From positions 72,180,308 through 72,244,307 of the forward strand of contig CM055092.1 of the NCBI GenBank assembly GCA_029204225.1: a stretch of 64,000 nt of DNA, written 5' to 3'. The DNA comes from Diphasiastrum complanatum. Taxonomy: Eukaryota > Streptophyta > Lycopodiopsida > Lycopodiales > Lycopodiaceae. The notes under the pieces were generated by a model. That model worked only from the letters and a program-made list of their open reading frames with translations. It had not been told where the DNA came from and did no database searches. Shown in pieces: positions 24,362-36,400 of the stretch (the stretch's first letter is position 1; every line of letters begins with the position of its first letter). The position numbers and the translations under genes are program-made.

Positions 24362-25911
24362 ATGTCTAAATATCATCTCCATATTGATCTTCCCACAGAA
24401 TATGCTCCACTGTTGAGAAAAAATCCAAAAGGATCCACCTTACCAGCTCACCAAAGGACAAAAGACAGGAAACATTGTGATCTATGGGTTGATGGAAGTC
24501 TGTATCCAATCGATCCAAGCTCAATGCAACATCCAAATTTTAGATCGGTCACACAACTCATACTATTTTTGTGTGAAGGACACAATGGTCTATTGGGTTA
24601 TTGTGAAAGATTGAAAAGTTATGGCATTAGTGATTCAATGAAAAAAATCCATTGTTTGAAAAATATGTTGAATGGTTTGCTTACTAACTATCGAGAAAAA
24701 GAAACTCTTTTTTTGCAAACAAAATAAGAGAATGAAATCTTGAAGATAGATCATTCTCGTTTGCAAGATATTATATTGAACCTTAACCAAGAAACTAACA
24801 ATAATTGTACAAACATTGCGTACCTCATATTGTCAAATAAATGTAGAAGTAAAAACATTACGGAAGAAAATACCAAACAATAAGCGAAAAAGAGTTATTT
24901 TAAGAAGTATTGATGAGCTTTCAACAAGTGGGGGTCAACGAAAAAAAAGAATATATGCTTTCAAGTAAGATTATGTTTTAAACTATTCATGTGTTTTGTT
25001 TTATCTAGCACTCAATGGTTGTGAATTGTTTTTTTTTCTAAATCTTATTTTTATTTTGCAGATCAGCTTTAGTCACCAATGAAAATCTGAAAGACAAGGA
25101 CATGATTGTAAAGTCTTTGAGTGCAGTACTTACAGCCAAGTCAACGACGAGTCTACTTGGAAATCAACGATATTCTCGAATCAAGTCCAAGATTGCAGAG
25201 GCCCTTATGGGCGAGGTCGACAAGATCATTGACCGGAAATTGATACAAGGAGCATGTGATTATTTTGGTATTAGCAGGGATGCATATGACACAATGTTTA
25301 AAATTATCAAAGAGGCATTTAGACAAGTACATATAAAAAAATTTCCTATTCCCCGGCCCTTCCAAATCAAATTAGAGAGGGATGTGTTAAACAAGGGTTT
25401 GCAAAACATCATTGGTACTCCTTACCATATAAATGAAATTTATAACTCAAAACATGGCACTTTGTCATATGATTCTACCAACAATATATTTGTAGATCTG
25501 AATCATTTACTGAGATTTATTGTAAAGTTTTATGGAATCACAAATGAAAGTGTTGAAAAATTGATATTAGTTCTCAAGTTAGATGAATCAGGAGTAAGAA
25601 AGGGACAAAAGCTGGAAAGGGTTAGTGTTACACTTATAAATGGAACATTAAGCAATATGATAAACTCGGAGAGTCTTGATTTCAGTGTGCAGTCCAAAAA
25701 TAGTATTTGGTGGTTGGCAACTTTCCAAGTTTAAATCTATTCTATTGAGTACTACAACTAATTCATTTTGAGAATTAATGGTTTTGTGTTTTAAGCTAAT
25801 ATTGTTTTGTTATTATAGGTCCGAGTTCAATTCTCCTAAAATAGTCCATGATTTTGTGTTTCAAACAGGTTTTAAAAGAAGATTATGACATTCTATTTTG
25901 GATTTTTAGTA
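24362..25911 (+). pseudogene. Decayed multi-exon gene of unknown family, possible transposase-like
   Basis: Exon-like blocks: 24362-24881 (MSKYHLHIDLPTEY start, one in-frame stop at 24725), a frameshift, a basic block to about 24967 (LRKKIPNNKRKR), an intron with donor GTAAGATT and acceptor TTTTGCAG, exon 25062-25728 (about 222 codons with DYFGISRDAYDTMFK and KLDESGVRKGQKLERV), then donor GTTTAAATC and acceptor AAACAG, and exon 25869-25911 (VLKEDYDILFWIFSKTE), cut by copia B. The later part (a conserved Asp, then KGQK-ER, then VQSKNSIWWLATFQV) looks like the core of uncharacterised transposase-related proteins, but I cannot assign a superfamily. Only one stop and one frameshift are seen, so decay is recent. 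Confidence 0.5.
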
Positions 25912-27508
25912 AAACAGAACATCCAAAGAATCTACTAAAATCATCAATGAATGTTACATACATCTTAGCTCCACTATTGCTAATTGTAGTAAATCCATGA
26001 ATATCCGAATGTACAAGTTGAAAAGGCTTTGTAGATCTAGAAATAGATCTAGTATAAGGTAGTCTATGTGACTTAGACAAAGCACAAGACTCACAAACAT
26101 GCTTGTCATTACTTAAGGAACTTGGAAGACCAATCACAACCTTCTTCCTTGCCATTACCTCCAATGACTTGAAGTTGAGGTGTCCCATCCTTTTGTGCCA
26201 AACCTCTTGAATAGAAATTTGCTCCCTTGCAACACATCCAACTTGGTTAGCAATAACACAAGCATCAAGTTTGAACAACTTCCCTTGCCTTTTAACTTTT
26301 CCAATCAAGACATCCTTCCTTTTGATCAAACAAGCATCTCCATCAAACTCCACCTTGAGGCCCTTACTTAGCATTTGACTCACACTAAGCAAATTCTTGG
26401 TAATAGATGGAATAAACAAGACATCCTCCAAATGAACATTCCTATTTGTAGAGAGAGAAATAGGAATTGTGCCAATCCCTTTGATTGCACACTCACCATC
26501 ATTGGCCGTGTAGATCACCCTCTTGTCATCTCCATATGCCAACAAAGAAGTGAAGTACTCTTTGTGAAAGGTCATGTGTGAACTTGCTCCACTATCAATC
26601 CACCAAGGATCTAGATCTCCATCATTAGCAAGCATACATGAAGACATCACAAAAGCATCATCATTTGCATCTTGCACATCCAAACCATCCTCATCAAGAG
26701 TAAGATTACCTTGCTTGTCTCCTTGATCTCTCTTCTTCTTGTAGCACTCACTTGCAAAGTGTCCTTTGATGCCACAATAGAAGCACTTGAGCTTTGATCT
26801 ATCCTTCTTTTTGCCACTTGAAGAAGCATCCACTTGATCTTGCCCTTTAGACCACTTGCTTTTGGTTTTGCCCTTGAATTTTCCCTTTGTGAACATAGCA
26901 TCCTCTTGAAGAGTCGATGTAGATCCACCTCTTGCTTGAAGCCTATATTCCTCATTGATCAAGATCTCTTGAAGATCCATCAAACTTGTCAAAGTCTTTT
27001 GAATAGCAATACTTTAAACAATGTTAGCATGAGCATCCAACAAGCCATTAAGAATCACTTGAATAAGCTCTCCTTCCTTAATGCTTTCATCTATGCAAGC
27101 TAACTCATCATTCAATGCTTTCATTCTCAAAACAAAAGTACTTGGACTTTCTTCATTCTTTTGCAAACAAGAAAAGATTTGCCTTCTTAGAGTCAACACT
27201 CTAGAAGTAGACTTGGATTCATAAAGCTTCTTCAATGAATTCCAAGCTTCCAAAGATGATGTGCACTTACCAACTTCCTTGAGAAGTTCATTGGTAACAT
27301 TCATCTTTATCATGTGTAGAGCCTTCTTGGCCCTCTTGTCATACCTCAATTGATCTTGTTGTGTTGCTGGTCTCTCCTCCAAACCTACAACAATATCCAA
27401 AACATCATTCATCTCAAGAAGTGACTCCATCCTCACTTTCCATAATGAATAGTTACTTGAGGTAAGCCTATCATTGGCTTCCAACATGACTCCAATTGAG
27501 GTTGCCAT
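25883..27508 (-). pseudogene. Copia B gag, protease, integrase start
   Basis: Gag begins MATSIGVMLEANDRL at 27508. A single stop near 27013 separates it from an otherwise long open frame (26992 to about 25883). That frame holds a canonical zinc knuckle CFYCGIKGHFASEC, the protease motif WWIDSGASSHM, the pre-integrase HKRMGHLNFKSL with CESCALSKSHRLPY, and the first catalytic aspartate of integrase in VHSDIHG. It is much less damaged than the family A copies, which suggests a more recent insertion. The frame ends where the element is truncated. Confidence 0.85.
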
Positions 27509-28225
27509 GTAGCAATGACGTGATATTCTCTTTCAACCTGTTTCAATGCACAAAGCACTCCTTTGAACAACAACAAATGCTTTCAAAAGAAATCACCAAG
27601 ATTTGAAACTATCTCACAAATTCTCTTCTAGCACACTTATCCAAGCAAATCAACACATAGAATCATGGAATCTTGATCAACCTATGATCTATCCTCAATC
27701 TAATGACTTTTGCCACTTCCTAAGATTAAAACACACTCAAATAAAGTCCAGCAACCTCACTATCTAGAGATCCAATCAAAATTAGGGTTTTGACAAAATC
27801 ACAAAAAATTGACTATTCCAAATCTACATGCAAATGCTGAAAATTTGATATGCAATCTATAAGCCACCACTTAGGCTGAACCAATGATCCAAAAATCGAC
27901 CAAATCCAGCATGTGAATTCAAAAAACGGAATTGAACGAGTATATTTACCTATTTAGTGTTTTGATCTACAAAAGATCCAATCTACAAAAGCAAAAAATC
28001 CGATTTTGGTGTAGAATCCTCTCTAGCATGCTCTAGACTTGATATCTTCACCAAATCATTGATAGATCTGATTTCCTCCTTCATAACCTTAAACACAAGC
28101 TTTGATACCATGTGAAAGATTTCAGATCCTTAAGATCCAATCTACTTGAATGATCTTTGGTTAGAAAGAGAAATACACTATCAATTTCACCAATGTAGAA
28201 AAATCAGCATCTACACACAATTTGA
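25912..28225 (-). mobile_element. Copia B, 5' half in minus orientation
   Basis: Read right to left: 115 bp of LTR end (28111-28225), primer-binding site TGGTATCAAAGC (28099-28110), leader, gag, protease and the start of integrase, ending abruptly at 25912 inside the unknown gene. The missing 3' half is not in continuity. A 3' half of the same family lies in the opposite orientation at 28545-29774. Confidence 0.82.
28099..28110 (-). other. Primer-binding site of copia B
   Basis: On the minus strand TGGTATCAAAGC, adjacent to the LTR end at 28111. It is the usual Met-tRNA type with one change. Confidence 0.8.
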
Positions 28226-28544
28226 AGGAGGAGGAGACATGCAAGCAAAAGTTGATCACTCACATTTATTGTTTGTTTGATGTATTTTTCCAGAGAGTTC
28301 AGGGTTGGAAGCATGGTGGAATCATTTCATTTACATTCTATTTGATTCTTCATGTTCTAGTCACATTTTTACATGTAAAATTGATGTAAGAAATAGTGAA
28401 GCATCCCAAGTGGACACTATTCTCTATATCAATTATGGTTGTTTCTATTTTGAGCATTACATGATCATTGAAAAGATCTATTCTTAGGAAGAAGATCATT
28501 CTTATGATGGATCAAAGTTCTATTGGCAAAAACTATGCTAGGAG
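28226..28544 (+). other. Unexplained spacer between inverted copia B halves
   Basis: About 320 bp not shared with either LTR. A 60-codon plus frame (28305-28487) starts MEAWWNHFIYILFD and is rich in aromatic residues and cysteine. It is preceded by TTTTTCCAG, which resembles a splice acceptor. It matches nothing I know and may be captured host or transposon sequence. Confidence 0.3.
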
Positions 28545-29124
28545 CATTGGAAGCTAGGAAAGCGAGTTTTGAGGTACATCATTGGAACTCGAGATTTTGG
28601 CATATTGTATGATGGATCATCACCTAATCTTTTTGGATTTTCAGATTCGGACTATGCTGGAGATATAATGGATAGGAAATCCATTAGTTCTTATTGTATT
28701 TTCATAGGTGATGGAGCTATATCATGGATGTCAAAGAAACAAGCCACTATCTCATTGTCATCTAGTGAGGCCGGATACAAAGTTCTTACACATTGCACAA
28801 AGGAGATGGTATGGATCAAGAGGATGATCAAGGATCTTCACTTGCTGGATTTTTTAGAGAGCCCAATCATCTTTTGTGACAATCAATCAGCCCAAAGAAT
28901 GGCATCCAATCCTATCTTTCATGCTAGGAGCAAGCATATTGAGATACAATATCATTTTGTGAGGGAGCGAGTCATTGCAAAGGAGGTGGAGCTTCAACAT
29001 GTGTCTTCAAGGGAATGTGTAGCTGATATCTTCACCAAAGCATTGGAAAAAGAATTGTTCATGAAGCATAGGACTTCACTTGGAGTATTATCAAAGTCTA
29101 TGCTAGAACTAGTTGAAGAGGGAG
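28545..29124 (+). pseudogene. Copia B 3' end: RNase H
   Basis: Plus-strand frame (28569-29129) covering the last part of pol. It shows GFSDSDYAGD, ISWMSKKQATISLSSSEAGY and FCDNQSAQRMASNPIFHARSKHIE, the RNase H signature of copia elements, and ADIFTKAL near the end. It is intact to its stop codon, which lies at the LTR boundary after a purine-rich tract (GAAGAGGGAG). The 5' side is truncated near 28545. Confidence 0.88.
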
Positions 29125-29774
29125 TGTGAAAGATTCAACTAGTTTCATCACATTTTGCAATATTTCCATATTTGGCATATTGAGGCCAAAACTTGTTTTA
29201 GACTTAGAGGTTGACTTTTCAAAGTTCATTAGTCTAAATTTCATTTGAATAAACACTTTTTGAAAGTGTGGGAAAGATAGAATGCGAGTTTGAGTAGATT
29301 CAATTTGAATAAGTTGGGTACATTGAATCTAGACCCAAAATTGGTAGGGTTAGCATTTTGGTGGGAAAGCCAAGTGGCCAAATAGGGTTTGGACCTGTTA
29401 TAAAAGGATGTAACTCGTGGAGAGAGTCATCTTCTCTCTTCTCTATCTCATTCCATGCTTATACATGGTTCTCTTGGGTTCTACTATCCATTGGTGCACT
29501 ATCTTGGTGATTGCTTGCAATTCTATGTGTAGAATGATCTATATTTGCTATTTTTGGATCCACACGTGTGAAATACAGTAGCTTGTTGGTTTTGTACGGA
29601 AAACAACAGTACATAATCATTTCATTCAAGTTTGATCAAGTTCTATTAGTGTTTTCATCTCAAATTGTGTGTAGATGCTGATTTTTCTACATTGGTGAAA
29701 TTGATAGTGTATTTCTCTTTCTAACCAAAGATCATTCAAGTAGATTGGATCTTAAGGATCTGAAATCTTTCACA
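29125..29774 (+). repeat. 3' LTR of copia B, plus orientation
   Basis: 650-bp LTR with an 11-base terminal inverted repeat (TGTGAAAGATT ... AATCTTTCACA). Its last roughly 115 bp are the near-exact reverse complement of 28111-28225. Confidence 0.88.
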
Positions 29775-30942
29775 AGTATCAAGATGGAGCCGTCAAGGCT
29801 CAATCATATGGATCAAGCAAGGCAAGTTGTCTTTGGCAACATTCTGTATGCACTTAATAGTTTAATTGATGTATCTCTAAGTGCAAAAGATGCCTTGGAA
29901 TCCATGGCTTAGTTTTAAAGTGTGTTGCATGTATATAGACACATTTATGGAACATCTTGTAAGAAATTCTTTAAGAGGTGGTGAAAGATCTTGTAAGAGA
30001 TCCTTTAAGAGGTGTTGAAAGATCCTTCATGGACATCATTCTCTATTGGAGTCTCAAAAGTTCCTTGTTTGTAGCTGGTTTTTTAGACACTTCCAAAGCT
30101 CTTCATGTAAATAGATCAAGCTAAATTTGAGGAGTGTGAAGAATTGCCAAAAATTGGCAAATCTAGCGTGATAAAAAACAATGAAGAATAGTGTAAATTT
30201 TGTACGTAATTGGGTTCCACACATGTATGGCCAAAATGCCACGTGCAAGCCACTCCTAATGTAGGTTAGGTCAAGTCAAGAGAGTTGATCATGTCTATTT
30301 GGTGGTCATTCCTACTTTATAGGACTTACACCTAAGTTTAAGGTGAAAATTTTGACCAACTAGCTACCTACAAAGCATAACTCTATGATCTAGGCTAGGG
30401 TTTCATTTTAGGGCAAGAAAAGTGAGTTAAATTCCTTATTATATGCTGGAAATCCACATAACTTCAAGAAGGAAGTCGAATTTGCTATTTATTCCAAGCT
30501 CCCATAGCGATAAGATAGAAGATTTTTGGAGCTCATTGGCAATCTCAAGCTAGTTCACTATGTACATTGAGTTTTTGTGATCCAAATGAAACCAAATCAA
30601 TTTCTACTTATTTCTCAGGTTGAAGGCCGTACTAAAGCCTGTAGTACACTCGTTTGGGCTCGGATTTCAATGTTGATCAATGCTTTTGATTGTTAATGCT
30701 TGTTGTTTGTCAAATTGCCAATCTAGATCAACTTTTATGTGTCTAGTTTTTGGATAGATTGTTAAGCAAGCATCCAATCACTCTTGAGGATCTTTTGTAG
30801 ATCCATTTATGGTCCTAAAGTACAGTACAATCACAAAATGAGACAGCCTGCACCTGGCGGTCGTCACTCGATCTAGCGTTTCTCTCTCCGAAAAGTTCTA
30901 GAAAGAGAATGTTATAGAGAGAAAATGTAATTTTGTTTTCTG

Positions 30943-31018
<76 letters not shown>

Positions 31019-31569
31019 CGCCATACTGATCAGTTTGCTGGTTTTTGGTCCGTATTGTTAGATAATACACAATACGCACTTGGAAACAAGCCATATAAAA
31101 AGCATAGTAAAATGTGAGCATGTAAGCGGTTTCGACTAGTACATGAATTTTGCGACAAATCCATGCCATCCCATCACTCTTATCTATAAACAGACAATGT
31201 ACGGTGCTCGTGACTTCTCGAGCAAATCCATGCTATACAAGAGTCCGCAAAGCCCACTTACCGTTCTTACGATTATAAACCAAAATATACGTTACTCAAG
31301 AATCTTATGAATGAATACGTTCTTAGCACAAAACCATGTACTTAAAAGAACTTACAACAAGTACGCAAATCCCTGTATAGAAAAAAGCATGTTATAAACT
31401 CTAGGGTTATCATGATTCCAAGCACTAATATATTAGTTTTGATTGCATGAAAAATAGACACAGTTATCATATCATACTACTTTTCTTGCATATTTGCGTT
31501 AGCTTACTCTGTCACCCTGCATTTTGAGCCTTACTAATAGAAACCTGTAAAAATCCATGCATTTTTGAC
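29775..31569. other. No recognised gene; GT microsatellite and short duplications
   Basis: AT-rich sequence. A short direct duplication (TTAAGAGGTG-TGAAAGATC) occurs at about 29965-30030. A GT tract lies at 30945-31017. I see no coding evidence, and no transposon family was recognised. Confidence 0.4.
30945..31017. repeat. GT microsatellite
   Basis: About 73 bp of uninterrupted GT dinucleotides. It is the only long non-GA dinucleotide tract in the window. Confidence 0.95.
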
Positions 31570-32607
31570 CTAAATGGTAGACGATACAGAATCTTGCGAA
31601 GCGATCACGTTTGCAATTTGCAGTTGAGAAGATTGACCTTCCGTATCCATTTCTAAGAATCGTCATTGCATAGATACATGTATATGAGTAATCCAATTAG
31701 TTTATAATACCTTCCGAATGGGTTTATGGTCTTCTTCATAAAGCGTAATCTGGAATGTAAATGTTATGAGTGTCATATATACCTTATATTTGCTGTCAAC
31801 TGAGGTATACCTAAACCCTTCGTGCTGTTTTATGCCATAAAACTGTGTGAGACAGAGATAATCATAAGTATTATCACCAACCTATTATCGTAGCGAGCTC
31901 TTCTCTGACTATGAGACATATATACGTAGATGACATTCATTTAAAAACATTTCTACCATCAACCATCACTATAATGCGATAACGACATTTTTTTGCAAGT
32001 ATATGCAAGATATTGTGAAGAACAAATGTATTTGGCACTGCCAAACAAGCAAGCTATGATAATTGTCAACATTCTCATCGCTGGACAACAATTTTTGGCC
32101 AAGTCTTTCAGCGCGAGTAGCACTACTAGCATCCTCCAGGGTCGCGTTGTAGCAATCAACAAAAAGCTAGAAACTACCACAATGATTTTTAGCTGTTATA
32201 GTAGCGCTACCACATCCCTGCATCGCTGTCAAAATGGCTCATATTCATGCCTACAAAGTCAGCCAGCGCTGGTTTGTAACACCTGTATGTTATAAAGCAA
32301 GTATCGAATGCAATCATGCATGGCATAACAAGCGCTTGATCCTCTCATATGCTTGCTACCAAAGCTATTGATGATATAACAAGAATGCCAAAGGTTGCAA
32401 CCGAATCTATCCATCTCTTTTGCAGACAAAGTATTCAAGGCAGAAGTAAACTGGTATGAAGGCCACTTACCAAAGTATTTTGGAGTTTGCTCTCTGACCG
32501 GTGCAGCGTAAGCTTTCACACTGCAATTCTTGATGTGCCAAAGTAGAAGGCAGAAGAAGATGAAGAGAGAAGAGGAGAGAGGGCATGGAGAAAACCTGCG
32601 GGCCCAT
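31570..32607 (-). other. Exon-like fragments, uncertain minus-strand gene
   Basis: Several segments have coding character and splice-like borders. 32607-32471 starts MGPQVFSMPSLLFSL, a signal-peptide-like hydrophobic start, and ends at the strong donor GTAAGTGG. About 32152-32010 contains DCYNATLEDASSATRAERLGQ after TTTCTAG. About 31840-31710 contains FYGIKQHEGFRYTSVDSKYK and ITLYEEDHKPIRK, between CACACAG and GTATTA. About 31646-31570 contains MDTEGQSSQLQIANVIA. The phases do not join cleanly and one segment ends in a stop, so this may be a decayed gene or chance. I do not recognise the product. Confidence 0.22.
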
Positions 32608-32627
32608 TCCTTCCTTACGTAGATGAA

Positions 32628-33417
32628 CCTGAAAGTTAAATGATTGATTTGTTAGCTTTTAAAGTTAATCTTCAGGTTTGGTCTATTGTTATCCAATGTA
32701 TCATGTAAATTTGCTTTATATAATGATCACAGTTTGATGTATTGAAAATTTTACTCATTCGGAAGATTTATCGCTCATCGTATCATTGGACACTGAATGA
32801 GTACTCAGGATCAGAGATAAACAATTGAGAAATTGTTCTGTCTCTGTGTGCTTGCGTAGGTTGGTTGATCCAATTGAGGATAATGATTCATGGGAAAAAT
32901 TAGAAGAATACAAATTTGATCTTCCCTTGTTACTCGTTCTGAGGACAGAACTAGTCTAAGGGGGGAGAATGTTATGTCCATGTCCTGTAGCTCCGTGATG
33001 CTTTCATGACCAGCCATCAAGGAGCATCCAACGACAGTTCTTGGTATGGTAATTGGTTATGCCTCGTCATTCCGAGCTTGGCTGTTAAGTAACTAATAAT
33101 CATATGAGGGCCCAAATCTATAAACATAGGAGCACATGCATGGTGAAAACTGCTTTAATGCAAGAATAGGAGGCCAATAGCTCAATCTAGGTCGCAAGGG
33201 AAACCTAGGGAGAATATTCTTTCTATCTTGAGGAGAATAAGTCCATTGGAAACTCGACCATCTACCTATTCTGAATTGTGATTCTTGAGCCAGTTTCTCC
33301 TCCTCTCTCTCGTGTTCTTCACTCTTGGAGGCTAGATCCAGGAGGAAACTCCAGGAGTGATCTAGGTTTGGATGGGTGGTTTTGCTCCACAGGTGTCCTT
33401 TTGGTTGTTTTGCAACA
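32628..33417 (+). mobile_element. Gypsy C 3' end with LTR, plus orientation
   Basis: About 340 bp of internal 3' sequence encodes a degenerate chromodomain-like tail (PIEDNDSWEKLEEY). It is followed by a polypurine tract (AAGGGGGGAGAA, about 32958-32969) and a 448-bp LTR (32970-33417, TGTTATG ... GCAACA). The LTR contains a foreign 48-bp patch from copia A at 32997-33044. Copia A4 sequence follows it. Confidence 0.7.
32997..33044 (+). repeat. Copia A patch inside gypsy C LTR
   Basis: About 48 bp nearly identical to copia A3 22936-22982, where they encode DAFMTSHQGAS before the protease. They sit inside the LTR of an unrelated gypsy family. The opposite LTR at 38456-38900 has different sequence at this place. 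Confidence 0.7.
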
Positions 33418-33464
33418 TGATCCAGTCAGATATTCATAAGACGATCATTACACTCCCCCTTAAT

Positions 33465-36400
33465 CATAATCCTTGAATGCCTTGACCTTCAAACTTAGTT
33501 CTACACAGAATCACATGTGTGACTCCAAACTTAATGCTTTAGTAAAAACATCTGCTGTCATATCTTGCGTTCTACAGTACTACAATCTGACATCTTTGTT
33601 GAGAACTTTGCTTCTGACGAAATGATACTTTAGTGCAATGTACTTACTCCTGGAATGAAATCTAGGGTTGGCTGTTAAAGCGATGGCACTTTGATTATCA
33701 CAAAATAATGTATCGGAACATATTGATTCAGATCGATATCTGAGAGTAAGTTCCTCAACCAAATTGCTTCCTTTGTAGCTTGAGAGGCTGTGATATACTC
33801 TGATTTAGTGGAAGATAGAGCTATCGAAGATTCCTTGTGACTATTCCAGAAAACTGGACCATTATTGAGGAAGAATGTAAATCCGGAAGTAGATTTACGA
33901 GTGTCTACATCTCCTGCCCAACTTGCATATGTGTAACCACTGAGTAAGTTGAGTTTGTCATTGCCGACTACTCCATAACAAATGCAAAATCTGTAGCAGC
34001 TTAAAGATATCTCATGACTCTAATAAGAGCCTTCCAATGTGTTATACCAGGGTTACTCATAAGCTAACTAAGAGAGTTGACTACAAAAGCTATGTCTGGC
34101 CTGGTACAGATCATGACATACATAAGAGATCCTATGATAGGATACTCACGCATCTACTGCTTCTTATGAATTGTTTGGAGACACTGGTCCTTTGACAATT
34201 TGAGTCATGGTTCCATTGCTGAGAGAGCTAACTTGCTATTCATCAGATCATATCTGACTAACATGTTGTAGATGTACATCTGTTTTGTAATGTCGACTAA
34301 CTTCTATTTTCTGTCTCTGTGGATTTGTATACCAAGGCAGAAATGAGCTTTTCCCAGATCGGTGATGTCGAATTCGGAAGATAGCATTGTCTTGGCTTCT
34401 TTTATCAAATTGGTATTATCCACGTACAAAGTGATAATGATAAAAGACTACTACACTGCTTTGAAGTAAACATTTGAATATGAAGAGCTAGGTGTATAGC
34501 CGTGACCAATAAGGAAAGTATTGATCCTTTGAAACCATGCTCGAGCATATTGCTTCATGCCATAAAGTACCTTACGGAGTTTACAGACATGATTGTGTTT
34601 ACCCTCGATAATATGACCTTTCGAGTTGCACCATGTAAATGTCTTCTTCGATAGCTCCATTGAAATATGTTGTCTGTACATCCATTTGATGTATTTCCAA
34701 ATCTGCTGAAGTGGCAAATGATAGCAAAAGTTGAATAGAAGAATGTTTGACTACTGGACTGAAGGTCTCAGTGTAATCGACGTTGTATACCTGAGAAAAT
34801 CCTCTGGCTACAAGTCGTGCCTTTCTTCTATTGATGCTTCCATCTGCATTGTACTTGACTTAGAAAATCCATTTGCAATCAACTATGTTTCTGCTGGTAG
34901 GTAATTTGACAATCGTCCATGTTTGGTTCTTGATAAGAAATAAATACTCTTTATCCATAGCTTCTTTCCAGAGATCTGAATCAGGCTGACTGAGTGCCTC
35001 TTGGACAAACGTCGATGGACAGAAGTCGGTTCTTGAACAAGATAAGCTACAGACTCATTGATATACCGGTTAGGTGGTCTGCTAGTCCTTGAAGATCTTC
35101 TGGGTTGATTATTTCCATCATACTATAGTTGCTGATCTGCAACATCATCATCTTCTGATTCGCCATTGATTTGTTGTTCGTCAAGAGTAGAGGAGCTTGG
35201 ACCTTCAATAGGAATAGTCGACTGAGGAACTAGAAAATTCAAAGCGTCAGGAGAATATGATAGGTTGGCTACATGGGGACTGCCCTTTCCTTTGAGGTCT
35301 TGAAATTGATCTTCGATGAAGATGCCATCCTGACTAGTGAATATCTTCGACTCGATGGGATCGAACAAGTTGTAGGCTTGATCTGAAGTAGTGTAGCTGA
35401 TGAAAACGCACTTGATACTCTAGAAGTCGAGATTTTTCCTAAGATCACGAGGAATCTGCGCAAAAGTAGTACATCCAAAAACTTGTAAGTTTGATAAAGA
35501 AAGTTTGGTACCTGTCCAAACTTTGAATGGTGTTTTGTCTGAGAGGCCTTTAGTAGAACATATGTTTAGAATATTGGTTGTTGTTGAAACAGCTTTAGCC
35601 CAAAAGCACTTTGGAGGTGTCGCATTTAATAACATGCACTTTGCCGATTCGATTAAGGTTCTGTTCTTTCTTTTAGCAAGACCATTTGATTGAGGCGAAT
35701 CAGAAGTGATGTATTGTTCCTCAATGTTGTTGTTAAGGCAATAGTCCTTGAATTTGTTGGAGATGTATTCTCCCCCGTTATTTGATCTCAGTGCTTTGAT
35801 TCGTTTGCTAGTTTGATTCTCAACATGCTCTTTGAATTGTCTGAATTTGATGAAAGTCTCTTATTTCTGTTTAATGAAATAATCAACTGTTGTTCTAGAG
35901 AATTTGTCAATAAAGATAATGAAGTACTTTGCATTTAGCAATGAGGGAGTTTACATAGGTCCACATATATCTGTATGAACAACATCAAACAGATCTTTTG
36001 CTGCATGCATATGGTTTGATCTAAAAGGAATCCTAGCCTGCTTTCCAAAGATGCAGCTATGACAGACAGAGAGATCGACCTTACTAGAAGGATAGTCGAG
36101 ATCAAGAACCATGGATTGTCTGGACATGTTCATAACAGATGCATGATTCAAGTGTCCTAAGCGATGATGCCATAGTAATGCTTTATTGACTAGAATAGAG
36201 GTTTTCAAGGCTTGACTAGACTTAGAATAACAGTGTGCCAATCTATATAAGTAACTTTGTCTCTTGCCGAGTGCAAGGATCTTATTACTCGTATCAATTA
36301 TTTTGCATTGATCAGATTCAAATTCTACCTTATGACGTAAATATGTAATTCTACTCACTGACAACAGATTTGTAGAGAGTTTAGGAACATATAAGACCTT

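Noticed and set aside
30815-31169. Thr-His repeat frames
   Set aside because: Translation of the GT microsatellite.
31993-32295. 100-codon plus frame
   Set aside because: Low-complexity Ser/Thr composition with no motif. The opposite strand has better splice-like structure.
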